A DNA stretch of 64,000 nt from Afipia clevelandensis ATCC 49720 (GTDB lineage Bacteria; Pseudomonadota; Alphaproteobacteria; Rhizobiales; Xanthobacteraceae): contig NZ_KB375281.1 in assembly GCF_000336555.1 (NCBI RefSeq), forward strand, positions 1,530,713 to 1,594,712, in the 5' to 3' direction. Positions 41,350-49,168 of this stretch are shown one piece after another (within the stretch, counting starts at the first letter, position 1; each line of letters opens with the position of its first letter). A program made the translations under genes and the position numbers. The notes under the pieces were generated by a model. It was not told the origin of the DNA. It worked only from the letters and a program-made list of their open reading frames with translations, and did not search any database.

Positions 41350-41476
41350 GCGATTTCCAATCTTTTCTAAACTCACTTGAAGCGCGACCCGTTCAGACTG
41401 AACGGATCGCACTTCAGATTTTCAAGTTTGGCAGCGTGTCCGTGACGAAACGGTTCCTGTCTCGCCACAGAACGCT

Positions 41477-42703
41477 TTAGTGATTGGAATACTTCCGAAG
41501 CTCAAGCCGTGCAATGGCCCGGTTGTGAACCTCGTCCGGACCGTCCGCCAGACGCAGCGTGCGGATGCCGGCATAGGCCTTCGCCAGACCGGCTTCATCG
41601 GAGACGCCCGCGGCGCCGAAGGCCTGGATCGCATCGTCGATGATCTTGAGCGCGATGTTCGGAGCCGCGACCTTGATCATGGCGATTTCGGTTTGCGCAG
41701 CCTTGTTGCCGACCTTGTCCATCATGTCAGCCGCCTTGAGGCAGAGCAGACGGGTCATGTCGATGTTGGTGCGCGCTTCGCCGATGCGCTGTTCCCACAC
41801 CGACTGCTCGATGATCTTCTTGCCGAACGCGACGCGCGACGACAGGCGCTTGACCATCTTCTCCAGCGCAGCTTCGGCGACACCGATGGTGCGCATGCAG
41901 TGATGGATGCGGCCCGGTCCGAGACGACCCTGCGCGATTTCAAAGCCGCGGCCTTCGCCGAGCAGGATGTTGCTGGCGGGAACGCGGACGTTCTCGAGCA
42001 GGATCTGCGCATGGCCGTGCGGCGCATCGTCGAATCCGAACACCGGCAGCATCTTCTCGATGGTGATGCCGGGCGTGTCGAGCGGAACGAGGATCTGCGA
42101 CTGCTGCTGATGGCGCGGCGCGTTCGGATCGGTCTTGCCCATCAGGATCGCGATCTTGCAGCGCGGGTCGCCTGCGCCCGACGACCACCACTTGCGGCCG
42201 TTGATGACGTAGTGATCGCCATCGCGCTTGATGCTGGTTTCGATGTTGGTCGCGTCGGACGACGCCACTGCAGGCTCGGTCATCAGGAACGCGGAGCGGA
42301 TTTCGCCTTCCATCAGCGGCTTCAGCCACTTCCGCTTCTGCTCCTTGGTGCCGTACCGCATGAACACTTCCATGTTGCCGGTATCGGGCGCCGAGCAGTT
42401 GAACACTTCGGAGGCCCAGTAGAAGTGGCCCATCTGCTCTGCGAGCGGGGCGTATTCGAGATTGCTCAGGCCGGCGCCGCGGAATTCATCGTCTTCATGC
42501 TCGTTCGGCGGCATGAACATGTTCCACAGGCCTTCAGCCTTTGCCTTCTTCTTCAGGTCCTCGAGAACCGGGATCACCTTCCAGCGATCGCCCTGCGCGT
42601 CCTGCTCCTTGTAGGTCGCAGCCGCCGGGCGAACATGCTTGTCCATGAAGGAAATAACGCGATTGCGCCATTCGGTCTGGCGCGCGGACATTGTGAAATC
42701 CAT
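41477..42703 (-). CDS. acyl-CoA dehydrogenase family protein
   Basis: This 408-residue flavoprotein has the expected segments: [39 protein letters not shown] for FAD and substrate binding, then [20 protein letters not shown] and [13 protein letters not shown] in the C-terminal helical domain. Its subgroup resembles the dehydrogenase half of ACAD10/11 and LvaC rather than straight-chain fatty-acid enzymes. It is the first gene of a five-gene operon. The promoter region is shared with the divergent TetR gene and holds two palindromic operator-like sites. Confidence 0.92.
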   Translation of the reverse strand: MDFTMSARQTEWRNRVISFMDKHVRPAAATYKEQDAQGDRWKVIPVLEDLKKKAKAEGLWNMFMPPNEHEDDEFRGAGLSNLEYAPLAEQMGHFYWASEVFNCSAPDTGNMEVFMRYGTKEQKRKWLKPLMEGEIRSAFLMTEPAVASSDATNIETSIKRDGDHYVINGRKWWSSGAGDPRCKIAILMGKTDPNAPRHQQQSQILVPLDTPGITIEKMLPVFGFDDAPHGHAQILLENVRVPASNILLGEGRGFEIAQGRLGPGRIHHCMRTIGVAEAALEKMVKRLSSRVAFGKKIIEQSVWEQRIGEARTNIDMTRLLCLKAADMMDKVGNKAAQTEIAMIKVAAPNIALKIIDDAIQAFGAAGVSDEAGLAKAYAGIRTLRLADGPDEVHNRAIARLELRKYSNH

Positions 42704-42847
42704 AGGACGGTCCTCTCTTGTTGTTAACGACGGTCTTGCAACACTCGCGACCGGCTGTCCACACCGCGATGAAGGTCAGCAGTACTGACGTTCCATGATC
42801 GTTGTGTGGATGTCTTGCCGCGCTGCAATCTTGCTGCTAGGTTGATT

Positions 42848-42894
42848 TCATACATTTGTTTGAATGGCAAGCGGCCGATCAAACAAATGTATGA
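42848..42894. promoter_or_regulatory. double palindromic operator between acyl-CoA dehydrogenase and TetR genes
   Basis: Two 16-base sites of pattern TCAWACAWWTGTWTGA lie at 42848-42863 and 42879-42894. Each is an imperfect palindrome. The second is the exact reverse complement of the first, so the block also forms a perfect inverted repeat with a 15-base spacer. The centres are 31 bases apart, close to three helical turns. Size and position are right for two TetR dimers controlling both divergent genes. Confidence 0.8.
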
Positions 42895-42967
42895 TTTTGT
42901 TCCGCAGCGCGAAATCGTACTCGCGCTTTTGCATGGCACCTCTTCTCAACTTCCAGAGTTGGCTTCG

Positions 42968-43642
42968 ATGTCGAGCGACCAGACCAAAACCGCCATTTTG
43001 ACCGCCGCAGAAATGCTGTGGGCCGAACGCAGCTTCGGCGAGGTGACGATGCGCGACATCGTGGCCGCGGCCGGCGTGAATCTCGCGGCGGTCAATTATC
43101 ATTTCGGCTCCAAGGACGAGTTGCTTGCCGATCTGTTCGTCAGCCGCACCACGGTGCTGAATCGCGAACGGTTTGCCGAACTGAAGGCTGCGGAGCTCGA
43201 AGGCGGCGGCCGCGCGAGCGTCGAAGCTATTCTTCGCGCGCTGGTCAGTCCGCCGCTGCGCTGGTGCCTCAGCCCCGATCAGCAGCGCTCTGCCGCGGCG
43301 CGCTTCATGACACGCGCCTCGGTCGAAACCGTTCCGCCGATCAAGAAGATCGTCGATCGTGAATTCAGACATTTGCAGAGATTTGCGACAGCCTTGCGTA
43401 TCGCCCTGCCCCACCGCGACGAAGTCGACATTTACTGGGGCCTGCATTTCGCGCTGGCGATGATCCGCCAGACCGTCACTGACAGCGAGCGGCTGAAGAA
43501 ACTGTCAGGCGGGCTGTGCGATCTCAATGATGTCGATGACATCATCCGCCGCATCGTATCGACGGCGCATGACGCGCTTGTCGGCGGCACCGGCGTTCCG
43601 ACCCCGCTGCCGGCCCGCGCCTCCGGCGCGCGCAAGCCCTGA
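42968..43642 (+). CDS. TetR-family transcriptional regulator
   Basis: This 224-residue repressor-type protein has an N-terminal helix-turn-helix (MRDIVAAAGVNLAAVNYHFGSKDELLADLF, about residues 30-60) and an all-helical ligand domain. ATG at 42968 (MSSDQTKTAILTAAEML) is chosen because the longer frame runs through the operator. It diverges from the acyl-CoA dehydrogenase operon, with the double palindrome in between. It probably represses both and responds to an acyl-CoA-type ligand, by analogy with similar regulators. Confidence 0.92.
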   Translation: MSSDQTKTAILTAAEMLWAERSFGEVTMRDIVAAAGVNLAAVNYHFGSKDELLADLFVSRTTVLNRERFAELKAAELEGGGRASVEAILRALVSPPLRWCLSPDQQRSAAARFMTRASVETVPPIKKIVDREFRHLQRFATALRIALPHRDEVDIYWGLHFALAMIRQTVTDSERLKKLSGGLCDLNDVDDIIRRIVSTAHDALVGGTGVPTPLPARASGARKP

Positions 43643-43680
43643 CGGCGGCGGGTCTGCAAAAGACCCGTCATCAAACGAAA

Positions 43681-43712
43681 ACGAGGTGCGACGGAAACCC
43701 GGCGCACCTCGT
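43681..43712 (-). terminator. terminator of the Arg-Gly-rich peptide gene
   Basis: The perfect stem ACGAGGTGCG / CGCACCTCGT (43681-43690 with 43703-43712) is followed on the minus strand by TTTTCGTTT. It lies about 37 bases past the stop of the gene at 43750. Confidence 0.8.
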
Positions 43713-43749
43713 AATTCTTGCACACTCGCCTGAGGGAGCGATCAGCCGA

Positions 43750-44058
43750 TCAATACGGGCAGATCGTCCGGCCCCAGCGCGGGCTCCAGTAGCAACCCGG
43801 AGCAACGAAGCCAAAACCGAGGCCTCGGCCGCGATAGTATCCGCGACCACGGCCACGACCGCGGGCTACGCCGCGACCACGGCCACCGCCGCGTCCGCCG
43901 CCACGACCACCGCCGCGACCACGGGCTTCCGCCGAGGTTGACGCCGCCGTCGCCACGACGAACGACGAACCGATGAAACTGATCGAATAGACCAGCACCA
44001 GCGCCGCTGCCGCCAGGGCACGCTTCAGAAAGTTGGAACGTGTCTTGATCTCAGTCAT
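43750..44058 (-). CDS. small exported or membrane-anchored Arg-Gly-rich protein
   Basis: This 102-residue protein has a hydrophobic N-terminal segment (LAAAALVLVYSISFIGSSFVVATAA, about residues 13-37). It is followed by about 45 residues of GGR/GRG repeats, then a YYRGRG turn and a Cys/Trp/Tyr tail ending GRTICPY. I do not recognise a named family. ATG at 44058 has GGAGG seven bases upstream, which argues strongly that it is translated. It stands alone between the TetR gene and the carbamoyltransferase, with its own terminator. The tail is cationic and could bind nucleic acid or envelope polymers; this is a guess. Confidence 0.75.
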   Translation of the reverse strand: MTEIKTRSNFLKRALAAAALVLVYSISFIGSSFVVATAASTSAEARGRGGGRGGGRGGGRGRGVARGRGRGRGYYRGRGLGFGFVAPGCYWSPRWGRTICPY

Positions 44059-44418
44059 TAAGGGCACCTCCATTCCGGAAACGCAAAGGAGCACTTCCGC
44101 GGATTAAACTCACGAGCCTGCGTCCCGTTCAGGCACGTTCGGAAAATAGATCGTCAAAAACAAGACGTCTTACGATTCATCCGGTAGCAGATTAGGGTCA
44201 TTGTGCCGCGCCGGTCAATGCACTCCACCCTCTCGATTGGCGTTAACTTGCAAAGTATCGCCATGTCTCGATGCTTCTCTCCAGATTGCAGAGCCTTTGC
44301 TGAACCGGTGTTCATCATGCTGAACGAAACATTCTCGCAATTGCGAGACAACTTTGAACCATCCGGACAATTGTCGTCACAAACCGTTTAAGCCCGCCCG
44401 CGTTCCGAAAGTCGGTCC
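44059..44418. other. spacer with a perfect 16-base palindrome
   Basis: This 360-base divergent spacer lies between the Arg-Gly-rich protein and the carbamoyltransferase gene. No credible gene is seen. A perfect palindrome TCTCGCAATTGCGAGA lies at 44333-44348, about 70 bases before the carbamoyltransferase start, and could be an operator. Confidence 0.5.
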
Positions 44419-46230
44419 ATGTCCAAAAAACATACATACGTCCTCGGCCTCAACACCTACGACCACGACGTCAGCGCCTGCCTGCTGCGGGATGGCGAAA
44501 TCGCCTATGCGATCGCCAAGGAACGCATCACCCGCGAGAAACATGCCAGCGGCTTTTATAAAGACGTCATCGACTATTGCCTCGATGCCGAGGGCATCAC
44601 GCTGGACGACGTCGATCTGGTGGTCCGCAACTGCTACATCCTCCCGGTGCCCGAAATGGAAGACCGGCTGCTGTATCAGGACATGCCGGGGTTTCTTCCG
44701 GAATACGAACGGGCCGACGCCAAAAGCCATCCCTACTTCCATTCGCAATCCGACAAAGTGGTGTCGATCTCGCACCACCTCGCGCACGCCTACAGCGCCT
44801 TCGCTGTCTCCCCTTTTGAAGACGGCGTGGTGATGATCGTCGACGGCGTCGGCAGCTACCGTGCCGACGTTAACGAGCCATTTCCCGAGAGCGATAGCGC
44901 GACGCCGCTGGCGCGCGAGTCCGAGAGCTACTACAAGTTTTCCGGCAGCAGGCTCGAATGCCTCAAGAAAGTCTGGATGGAGCCGGATCGTGGCTTTCTC
45001 AGTGACGAATTCTACAACATGCCCGGCCTCGGCGCGCTTTACAGCCGCGCCTCGACCTACATCTTCGGCGACTGGAACAAGTGCGGCGAACTGATGGGGC
45101 TCGCGCCTTACGGTCGGCACGGCAATGTCAGATCGCTGATGTCCATCAAGGACAACGTCCTGACCATCCCGCGCTGGACCTCCGAACTGAACAAGCCCTA
45201 CATCATGGACACCGGCCAGAAGTGGGAAACCAGCCCGCTGATGAAGCACTGGGAGGATCTTGCCTGGCGCGTGCAGGACGACACCGAGAAGGTGCTGCTC
45301 GCCCGCGCCGCATGGCTGCGCGAAACGACGGGCGCGAAAAATCTCTGCATCGCGGGCGGTGTCGCGCTGAATTGCGTCGCCAATGGCCGCGTGGCCCGCG
45401 AGTCCGGCTTTGAGAATGTCTGGATTCAGCCGGCTGCCGGCGATGACGGCATCGCCATCGGCTGCGCCTATTACGGCTGGGTCGAAATCCTCAAGCAGAA
45501 GCGCAACTTCGTGATGGAGCACGCCTATGTCGGGCGGCGCTATTCAGACGAGGAAGTTTCACGGGCGGTCAGCAAGCCGCTGGTGCGTATTCAAACGACT
45601 CAAGTGAAGAGCGACAACATCGCCCGGGACACTGCGAAGCTGCTCGCCGATCAGAAAGTGATCGGCTGGTTTCAGGATCGCTCCGAATTCGGCCCGCGCG
45701 CGCTGGGCAATCGCAGCCTGATCGCCGATCCGCGCAAGCCCGAGATGAAGGACATCCTCAACAGCCGGGTGAAACACCGCCAGCCGTTCCGCCCGTTCGC
45801 GCCGATTGTTCTTTATGAACGCGCAAAAGAGGTTTTTGAAGGCGAGGAAGACTCGCCCTTCATGCTGATCGCCAAGAACGTCCGCCCCGAATGGCGCGAC
45901 AGGATTCCCGCCATCGTCCATGTCGACGGCACCGCGCGGGTGCAGACCGTGCGCGAGGCGACCAATCCGATGCTCTACAAACTGCTGAAAGAGTTCGATG
46001 CGCTGACCGGCGTGCCGGTGCTCATCAACACCTCGTTCAACGTCAAGGGCGAGCCGATCATCGAAACTCCGCGCGATGCCGTGATCTGCTTCCTCACCAC
46101 CGGCGTCGATCACCTCGTGATGCACGATCTGCTGGTGTCGAAGAATGCGATGCACCGGTTCGTGGGGCCGCTGGTGAACACCTATACCGATGTGGCGACC
46201 ATGGTGATGTCGAACATGAAGCCGGCATGA
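44419..46230 (+). CDS. carbamoyltransferase, NodU/CmcH (TobZ) family
   Basis: This 603-residue protein has the two-domain layout of O-carbamoyltransferases. The N-terminal Kae1-like domain contains the metal-binding HHLAHAYSA (His119, His123) and VDGVGSY. The C-terminal YrdC-like part contains SEFGPRALGNRSLIADPR near 423-440 and LINTSFNVKGEPI. Such enzymes move a carbamoyl group from carbamoyl phosphate, through carbamoyl-AMP, to a hydroxyl on a sugar or antibiotic. There are no nodulation or antibiotic genes nearby, so the acceptor is unknown. Followed by a cyclic-nucleotide-binding protein and a metallo-hydrolase on the same strand. Confidence 0.92.
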   Translation: MSKKHTYVLGLNTYDHDVSACLLRDGEIAYAIAKERITREKHASGFYKDVIDYCLDAEGITLDDVDLVVRNCYILPVPEMEDRLLYQDMPGFLPEYERADAKSHPYFHSQSDKVVSISHHLAHAYSAFAVSPFEDGVVMIVDGVGSYRADVNEPFPESDSATPLARESESYYKFSGSRLECLKKVWMEPDRGFLSDEFYNMPGLGALYSRASTYIFGDWNKCGELMGLAPYGRHGNVRSLMSIKDNVLTIPRWTSELNKPYIMDTGQKWETSPLMKHWEDLAWRVQDDTEKVLLARAAWLRETTGAKNLCIAGGVALNCVANGRVARESGFENVWIQPAAGDDGIAIGCAYYGWVEILKQKRNFVMEHAYVGRRYSDEEVSRAVSKPLVRIQTTQVKSDNIARDTAKLLADQKVIGWFQDRSEFGPRALGNRSLIADPRKPEMKDILNSRVKHRQPFRPFAPIVLYERAKEVFEGEEDSPFMLIAKNVRPEWRDRIPAIVHVDGTARVQTVREATNPMLYKLLKEFDALTGVPVLINTSFNVKGEPIIETPRDAVICFLTTGVDHLVMHDLLVSKNAMHRFVGPLVNTYTDVATMVMSNMKPA

Positions 46231-46345
46231 CGTTGGCCCTTTGTGCTTTGCGATAACGCGCAACCGGCGGAGGTACCGATTGCGCCCGGCGAATTCCGTC
46301 CTAGTATGATGGGGCTGAACCGCTTGCCGACAGGCCGGGTGCGTC

Positions 46346-46717
46346 ATGACGATCGAGAAATGCATCAACGACTACGATGCCTCCGAGGTCATTTTCGAGG
46401 AAGGATCGAGCGGTCGCGAGCTGTTCGTCGTCCTCGAAGGCAAGGTCGATATCGTCAAGACGGCGAGCGCGGGCCGGACCACCATCGCCTCGCTCGGCAA
46501 GGGTGAATTCTTCGGCGAGATGGCCGTCATTGACGGGTCGGCGCGGTCGGCCACCGCCATCGCCGCCGCCGACGGCACCCGCGTCATGCGGATCAATCAC
46601 GCCCGCTTTGTCTATCTCGTCAGCCAGCAGCCCGCCTTCGCGCTGATGGTCATGGATGCCTTGAGCAAGCGGCTGCGCGCATCCAATGCGGCGAATTTCC
46701 GGACCCCCGCATCATGA
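46346..46717 (+). CDS. cyclic nucleotide-binding domain protein
   Basis: This stand-alone cNMP-binding domain of 123 residues has no DNA-binding or kinase part. The phosphate-binding cassette region reads LGKGEFFGEMAVIDGSARSATAIAA: the FGE glutamate is present, and ARSATA gives the key Arg. Its stop overlaps the start of the metallo-hydrolase (ATGA), implying coupled translation and joint function. It could act as a regulatory subunit of that hydrolase. 115 bases separate it from the carbamoyltransferase. Confidence 0.88.
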   Translation: MTIEKCINDYDASEVIFEEGSSGRELFVVLEGKVDIVKTASAGRTTIASLGKGEFFGEMAVIDGSARSATAIAAADGTRVMRINHARFVYLVSQQPAFALMVMDALSKRLRASNAANFRTPAS

Positions 46718-47526
46718 GCGATCACAAACCATCGCCCTTTCCGGTGCTGCTCAACAACGATGTCTGCTCCCTGATTCAGGCCGCCGAGGACGTCTACCAA
46801 ATCCGGTTCAAGAACCGCGCCGCCAATGCCTATCTGGTTCGCGGCAGCAAGCGGACCATCATGATCGACGTCGGCCTGTCATCGAACTACCCGTATCTTC
46901 TGGACTGTCTCGCGCATCTCGGCGTGAACCCTGCCGACATCGACATGGTTGTCCTGAGCCATGAGCATCTCGACCACATCGGCGCCGCGTATCACTTCAA
47001 GGGGCGAACCATCATTGCCGCGCATCGCCTCGCCGCCAACAAGATCATGCTGCGTGATGACTTCTCGATGCTCCGCAAGATGTTCAACGAGCCGGATGTG
47101 CCGATCGACATCGACATCTGGCTCGAGGAAGGCAACCTGATCGACCTCGGCAATTTCCGGCTCAACGTGATGTATACGCCGGGCCATACATCCGCGTGCA
47201 TCAGCCTGTTCGATCAGGACAAGGGCCTGCTGTTCGCCGCCGACACGCTGATGCCCGGCGGTGTGATGGGCGGCGTGTTCGGATCGGGCAGCATCAGCGA
47301 CTACATCCAGTCGCTGGAACGGCTGCGCGGACTGGATTCCAAAATCCTGCTGTCAGGACACGGCCGTCTGTCGGACACGCCTCATGACGACGTGCGGATC
47401 GCGCTGCAGCGCTCCCACGCCCTGCTCTCCGACACCGCGCAATTGTTCGACGCACTGGATGCACGCGCGAACTTCGAGCCGATCATGCAGTCGGTGCGCG
47501 ACCTCAATAAACTCGATGACTCGTGA
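46714..47526 (+). CDS. metallo-beta-lactamase-fold hydrolase
   Basis: This 270-residue protein has the double-metal site HEHLDH (His83, His85, Asp87, His88), a later TPGHTSACIS loop, a FAADTLMPGG acid ligand and LSGHGR as the last histidine. The family covers glyoxalase II-like, lactonase and many other hydrolases, so the substrate cannot be set. No signal peptide is seen. It overlaps the cyclic-nucleotide-binding gene by 4 bases and is followed 33 bases later by the I78-like lipoprotein. Confidence 0.88.
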   Translation: MSDHKPSPFPVLLNNDVCSLIQAAEDVYQIRFKNRAANAYLVRGSKRTIMIDVGLSSNYPYLLDCLAHLGVNPADIDMVVLSHEHLDHIGAAYHFKGRTIIAAHRLAANKIMLRDDFSMLRKMFNEPDVPIDIDIWLEEGNLIDLGNFRLNVMYTPGHTSACISLFDQDKGLLFAADTLMPGGVMGGVFGSGSISDYIQSLERLRGLDSKILLSGHGRLSDTPHDDVRIALQRSHALLSDTAQLFDALDARANFEPIMQSVRDLNKLDDS

Positions 47527-47559
47527 TGCAGGACAATCCGCCTCAAGGGAAACCATGTC

Positions 47560-47856
47560 ATGATCCATGCCCGTCATTTCGCCGGTTTGAGCTTTGCCTT
47601 CCTGCTCGTCGCCGGCTGCTATTCGGGATCGCAGGCAGCCACGCCGCCGCGCGCCGGCCTTTGCAATCCGTCCGCCGCAGAGGCCCTGACCGGGAAAAAC
47701 AGAATTTCGGATCGCAGGGCGAAGCGGCTGACCGGCGCCACGATTGTCCGCCAGATCAGGCCCGGACAAGGCGTGACCATGGATTACCGGCGCGAGCGCA
47801 TCACCATCGAAACCGACCCGACCACGCGCAGGATCGTCCGCGCCTTTTGCGGGTGA
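47560..47856 (+). CDS. peptidase inhibitor I78-family lipoprotein
   Basis: This 98-residue protein has a lipoprotein signal (LLVAGC, Cys20). The C-terminal core (GATIVRQIRPGQGVTMDYRRERITIETDPTTRRIVRAFCG) follows the I78 inhibitor pattern, including the final CG and the conserved RPG and TMDYR. These are small serine-protease inhibitors of the potato-inhibitor-I type fold. The better-spaced AAGGGA ribosome site actually faces an ATG at 47555 that encodes only Met-Ser before a TGA overlapping the real start. Confidence 0.8.
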   Translation: MIHARHFAGLSFAFLLVAGCYSGSQAATPPRAGLCNPSAAEALTGKNRISDRRAKRLTGATIVRQIRPGQGVTMDYRRERITIETDPTTRRIVRAFCG

Positions 47857-47888
47857 GGATCGGCAAACGGAATGTCGGACAAAGCGAT

Positions 47889-47962
47889 TGGAGCGGGTGA
47901 AGGGAATCGAACCCTCGTATTCAGCTTGGAAGGCTGCTGCTCTACCATTGAGCTACACCCGC
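47889..47962 (-). tRNA. tRNA-Gly (anticodon TCC)
   Basis: This is a complete cloverleaf on the minus strand. The acceptor GCGGGTG pairs with CACCCGC, the D-arm is GCTCAATGGTAGAGC, the anticodon loop is CTTCCAA and the T-arm is GAGGGTTCGATTCCCTT. CCA is encoded (47891-47889). It keeps the Tyr-then-Gly order of the ancestral tRNA-tuf cluster. Confidence 0.97.
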
Positions 47963-48090
47963 GGCGCGGCGAGCACTAGCATGGCCGTCCCGCCGCCTCA
48001 ACCATGATTGAGTTGAAGCCGGACCGCTGCGGAACCATATTTCCGCAGGAATGTTCTGGTTATCAACCAACTTCAACCGGGAGAACGTCT

Positions 48091-48381
48091 ATGCGCAACG
48101 CAGTTATCGCCGCTCTGGCCCTGGCCGGCGCGGCCATCCTCGGCACCGGATCGGCGGAAGCCCGGGACTATCGCTATTGTCTGGTCGAAGGATGGGCGGC
48201 CGGGCCGGGCACCTGCTATTACAACACCTACGCCCAGTGCATGGCGAGCGCGTCGGGACGGCGGGCCTATTGCCAGGTTAATCCGGTCTTCGCCTTTGCC
48301 GAACAAGGCCGCTACGCAGAGCCCGGCTACCGTGTGGTAAAGCCGCGCAAGGTTCGCCGCCACCACCGGCACTATCACTGA
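48091..48381 (+). CDS. DUF3551-type small secreted protein
   Basis: This 96-residue protein has a cleavable signal (IAALALAGAAILGTGSAEA) and a body with YRYCLVEGWAAGPGTCYYNTYAQCMASASGRRAYCQVNP. The cysteine spacing is that of the DUF3551 proteins common in Bradyrhizobium relatives; their function is unknown. The tail is basic and His-rich. ATG at 48091 has GGGAGAAC upstream. A terminator follows at 48408. Confidence 0.8.
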   Translation: MRNAVIAALALAGAAILGTGSAEARDYRYCLVEGWAAGPGTCYYNTYAQCMASASGRRAYCQVNPVFAFAEQGRYAEPGYRVVKPRKVRRHHRHYH

Positions 48382-48407
48382 GTTCGATCGCGCCCTGCGC
48401 GTTCAGC

Positions 48408-48433
48408 AAAGCCGCCCGCAAAGGCGGCTTTTT
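48408..48433 (+). terminator. terminator after the DUF3551 gene
   Basis: The stem AAGCCGCC / GGCGGCTT (48409-48416 with 48423-48430) is followed by a run of T. It sits between convergent genes. Confidence 0.85.
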
Positions 48434-48439
48434 GCTTGG

Positions 48440-48766
48440 TCAGTCCCGCTCCTCGCGGTCCCGGTACGATCCCAGCCGCGACAGAAAGGCCAGCGCCAGA
48501 CCGATCCCGGCGAGCGAAAATCCCATGGTGAATATCTTGGACAGACCCGTGCTCGGTCCGAGATTCGCGTCGCCGACGGTGGTCAGGGCGACCACGCTGA
48601 AATAGGCCGAATCGAGCCACGACCAGCCTTCAGTCCAGTGGTAGAAAATCGAACCGGTGAGCACCGCCACCGCGAGCAGAAAGACGATTGCCTGAAATTC
48701 GGGATCGCGCAGGCCGTGCCAGAAACCGAGACACAGCCGTTTCAGGCCCAGGGCCAGTGATCGCAT
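48440..48766 (-). CDS. small two-helix ion channel with altered filter
   Basis: This 108-residue protein resembles the minimal pore unit of potassium channels (Ion_trans_2): helix 1 (FQAIVFLLAVAVLTGSIFY), a pore helix (WSWLDSAYFSVVALTTVG) and helix 2 (IFTMGFSLAGIGLALAFL). The filter reads TTVGDANLGP (Thr62 to Pro71) where canonical channels have TVGYGD, so ion selectivity is doubtful. ATG at 48766 is used; an upstream frame begins with TTG inside a terminator hairpin. It lies downstream of tRNA-Tyr on the same strand. Confidence 0.75.
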   Translation of the reverse strand: MRSLALGLKRLCLGFWHGLRDPEFQAIVFLLAVAVLTGSIFYHWTEGWSWLDSAYFSVVALTTVGDANLGPSTGLSKIFTMGFSLAGIGLALAFLSRLGSYRDREERD

Positions 48767-48826
48767 TCCCGCGTCCCCCACGGAGACATCTCCGTGCAGG
48801 GAGCCTGACACAGCGACGCGCAATAA

Positions 48827-48859
48827 AAAATCGCCCGGAATTCAATTCCGGGCGATTTT
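48827..48859 (-). terminator. terminator of tRNA-Tyr (near-perfect palindrome)
   Basis: AAAATCGCCCGGAATT (48827-48842) and its exact reverse complement (48844-48859) are separated by one base. On the minus strand this follows tRNA-Tyr by a few bases and ends in TTTTTTATTG. Confidence 0.8.
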
Positions 48860-48865
48860 CAAAGA

Positions 48866-48951
48866 TGGTGGGGGAAGAAGGACTCGAACCTTCGAAGCCA
48901 TACGGCGGCTGATTTACAGTCAGCTCCCTTTGCCACTCGGGACACTCCCCC
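48866..48951 (-). tRNA. tRNA-Tyr (anticodon GTA)
   Basis: This is a class-II tRNA on the minus strand with a long variable arm. The acceptor begins GGGGGAG, the anticodon stem-loop is CTGACTGTAAATCAG with GTA, and the T-loop is GGTTCGAGTCC. CCA is encoded (48868-48866). Confidence 0.97.
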
Positions 48952-49168
48952 GCTCGACATCATCCGACACCTTCGCCCACCCGAACGGGGCGGTGGAACG
49001 GCCATGGATGACGGTAAAAAGCGTGCCCGTGAACGGGCGCCCGGTCGGCGCGTTTATGGGCGAAGCCGCAGGGTAAAGTCAACCAACGGCGGGACGATTG
49101 TCACATTTCCTGTCCAGCCACGAAAAGCCGAAAATTGCCATTATTCCAATCCCGTGGGACAAGGCCGC

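Noticed and set aside
44419..46230. Carbamoyltransferase as part of a nodulation (nod) cluster
   Set aside because: No other nod genes or nod-box-like sequence are nearby, and the family has many non-symbiotic members.
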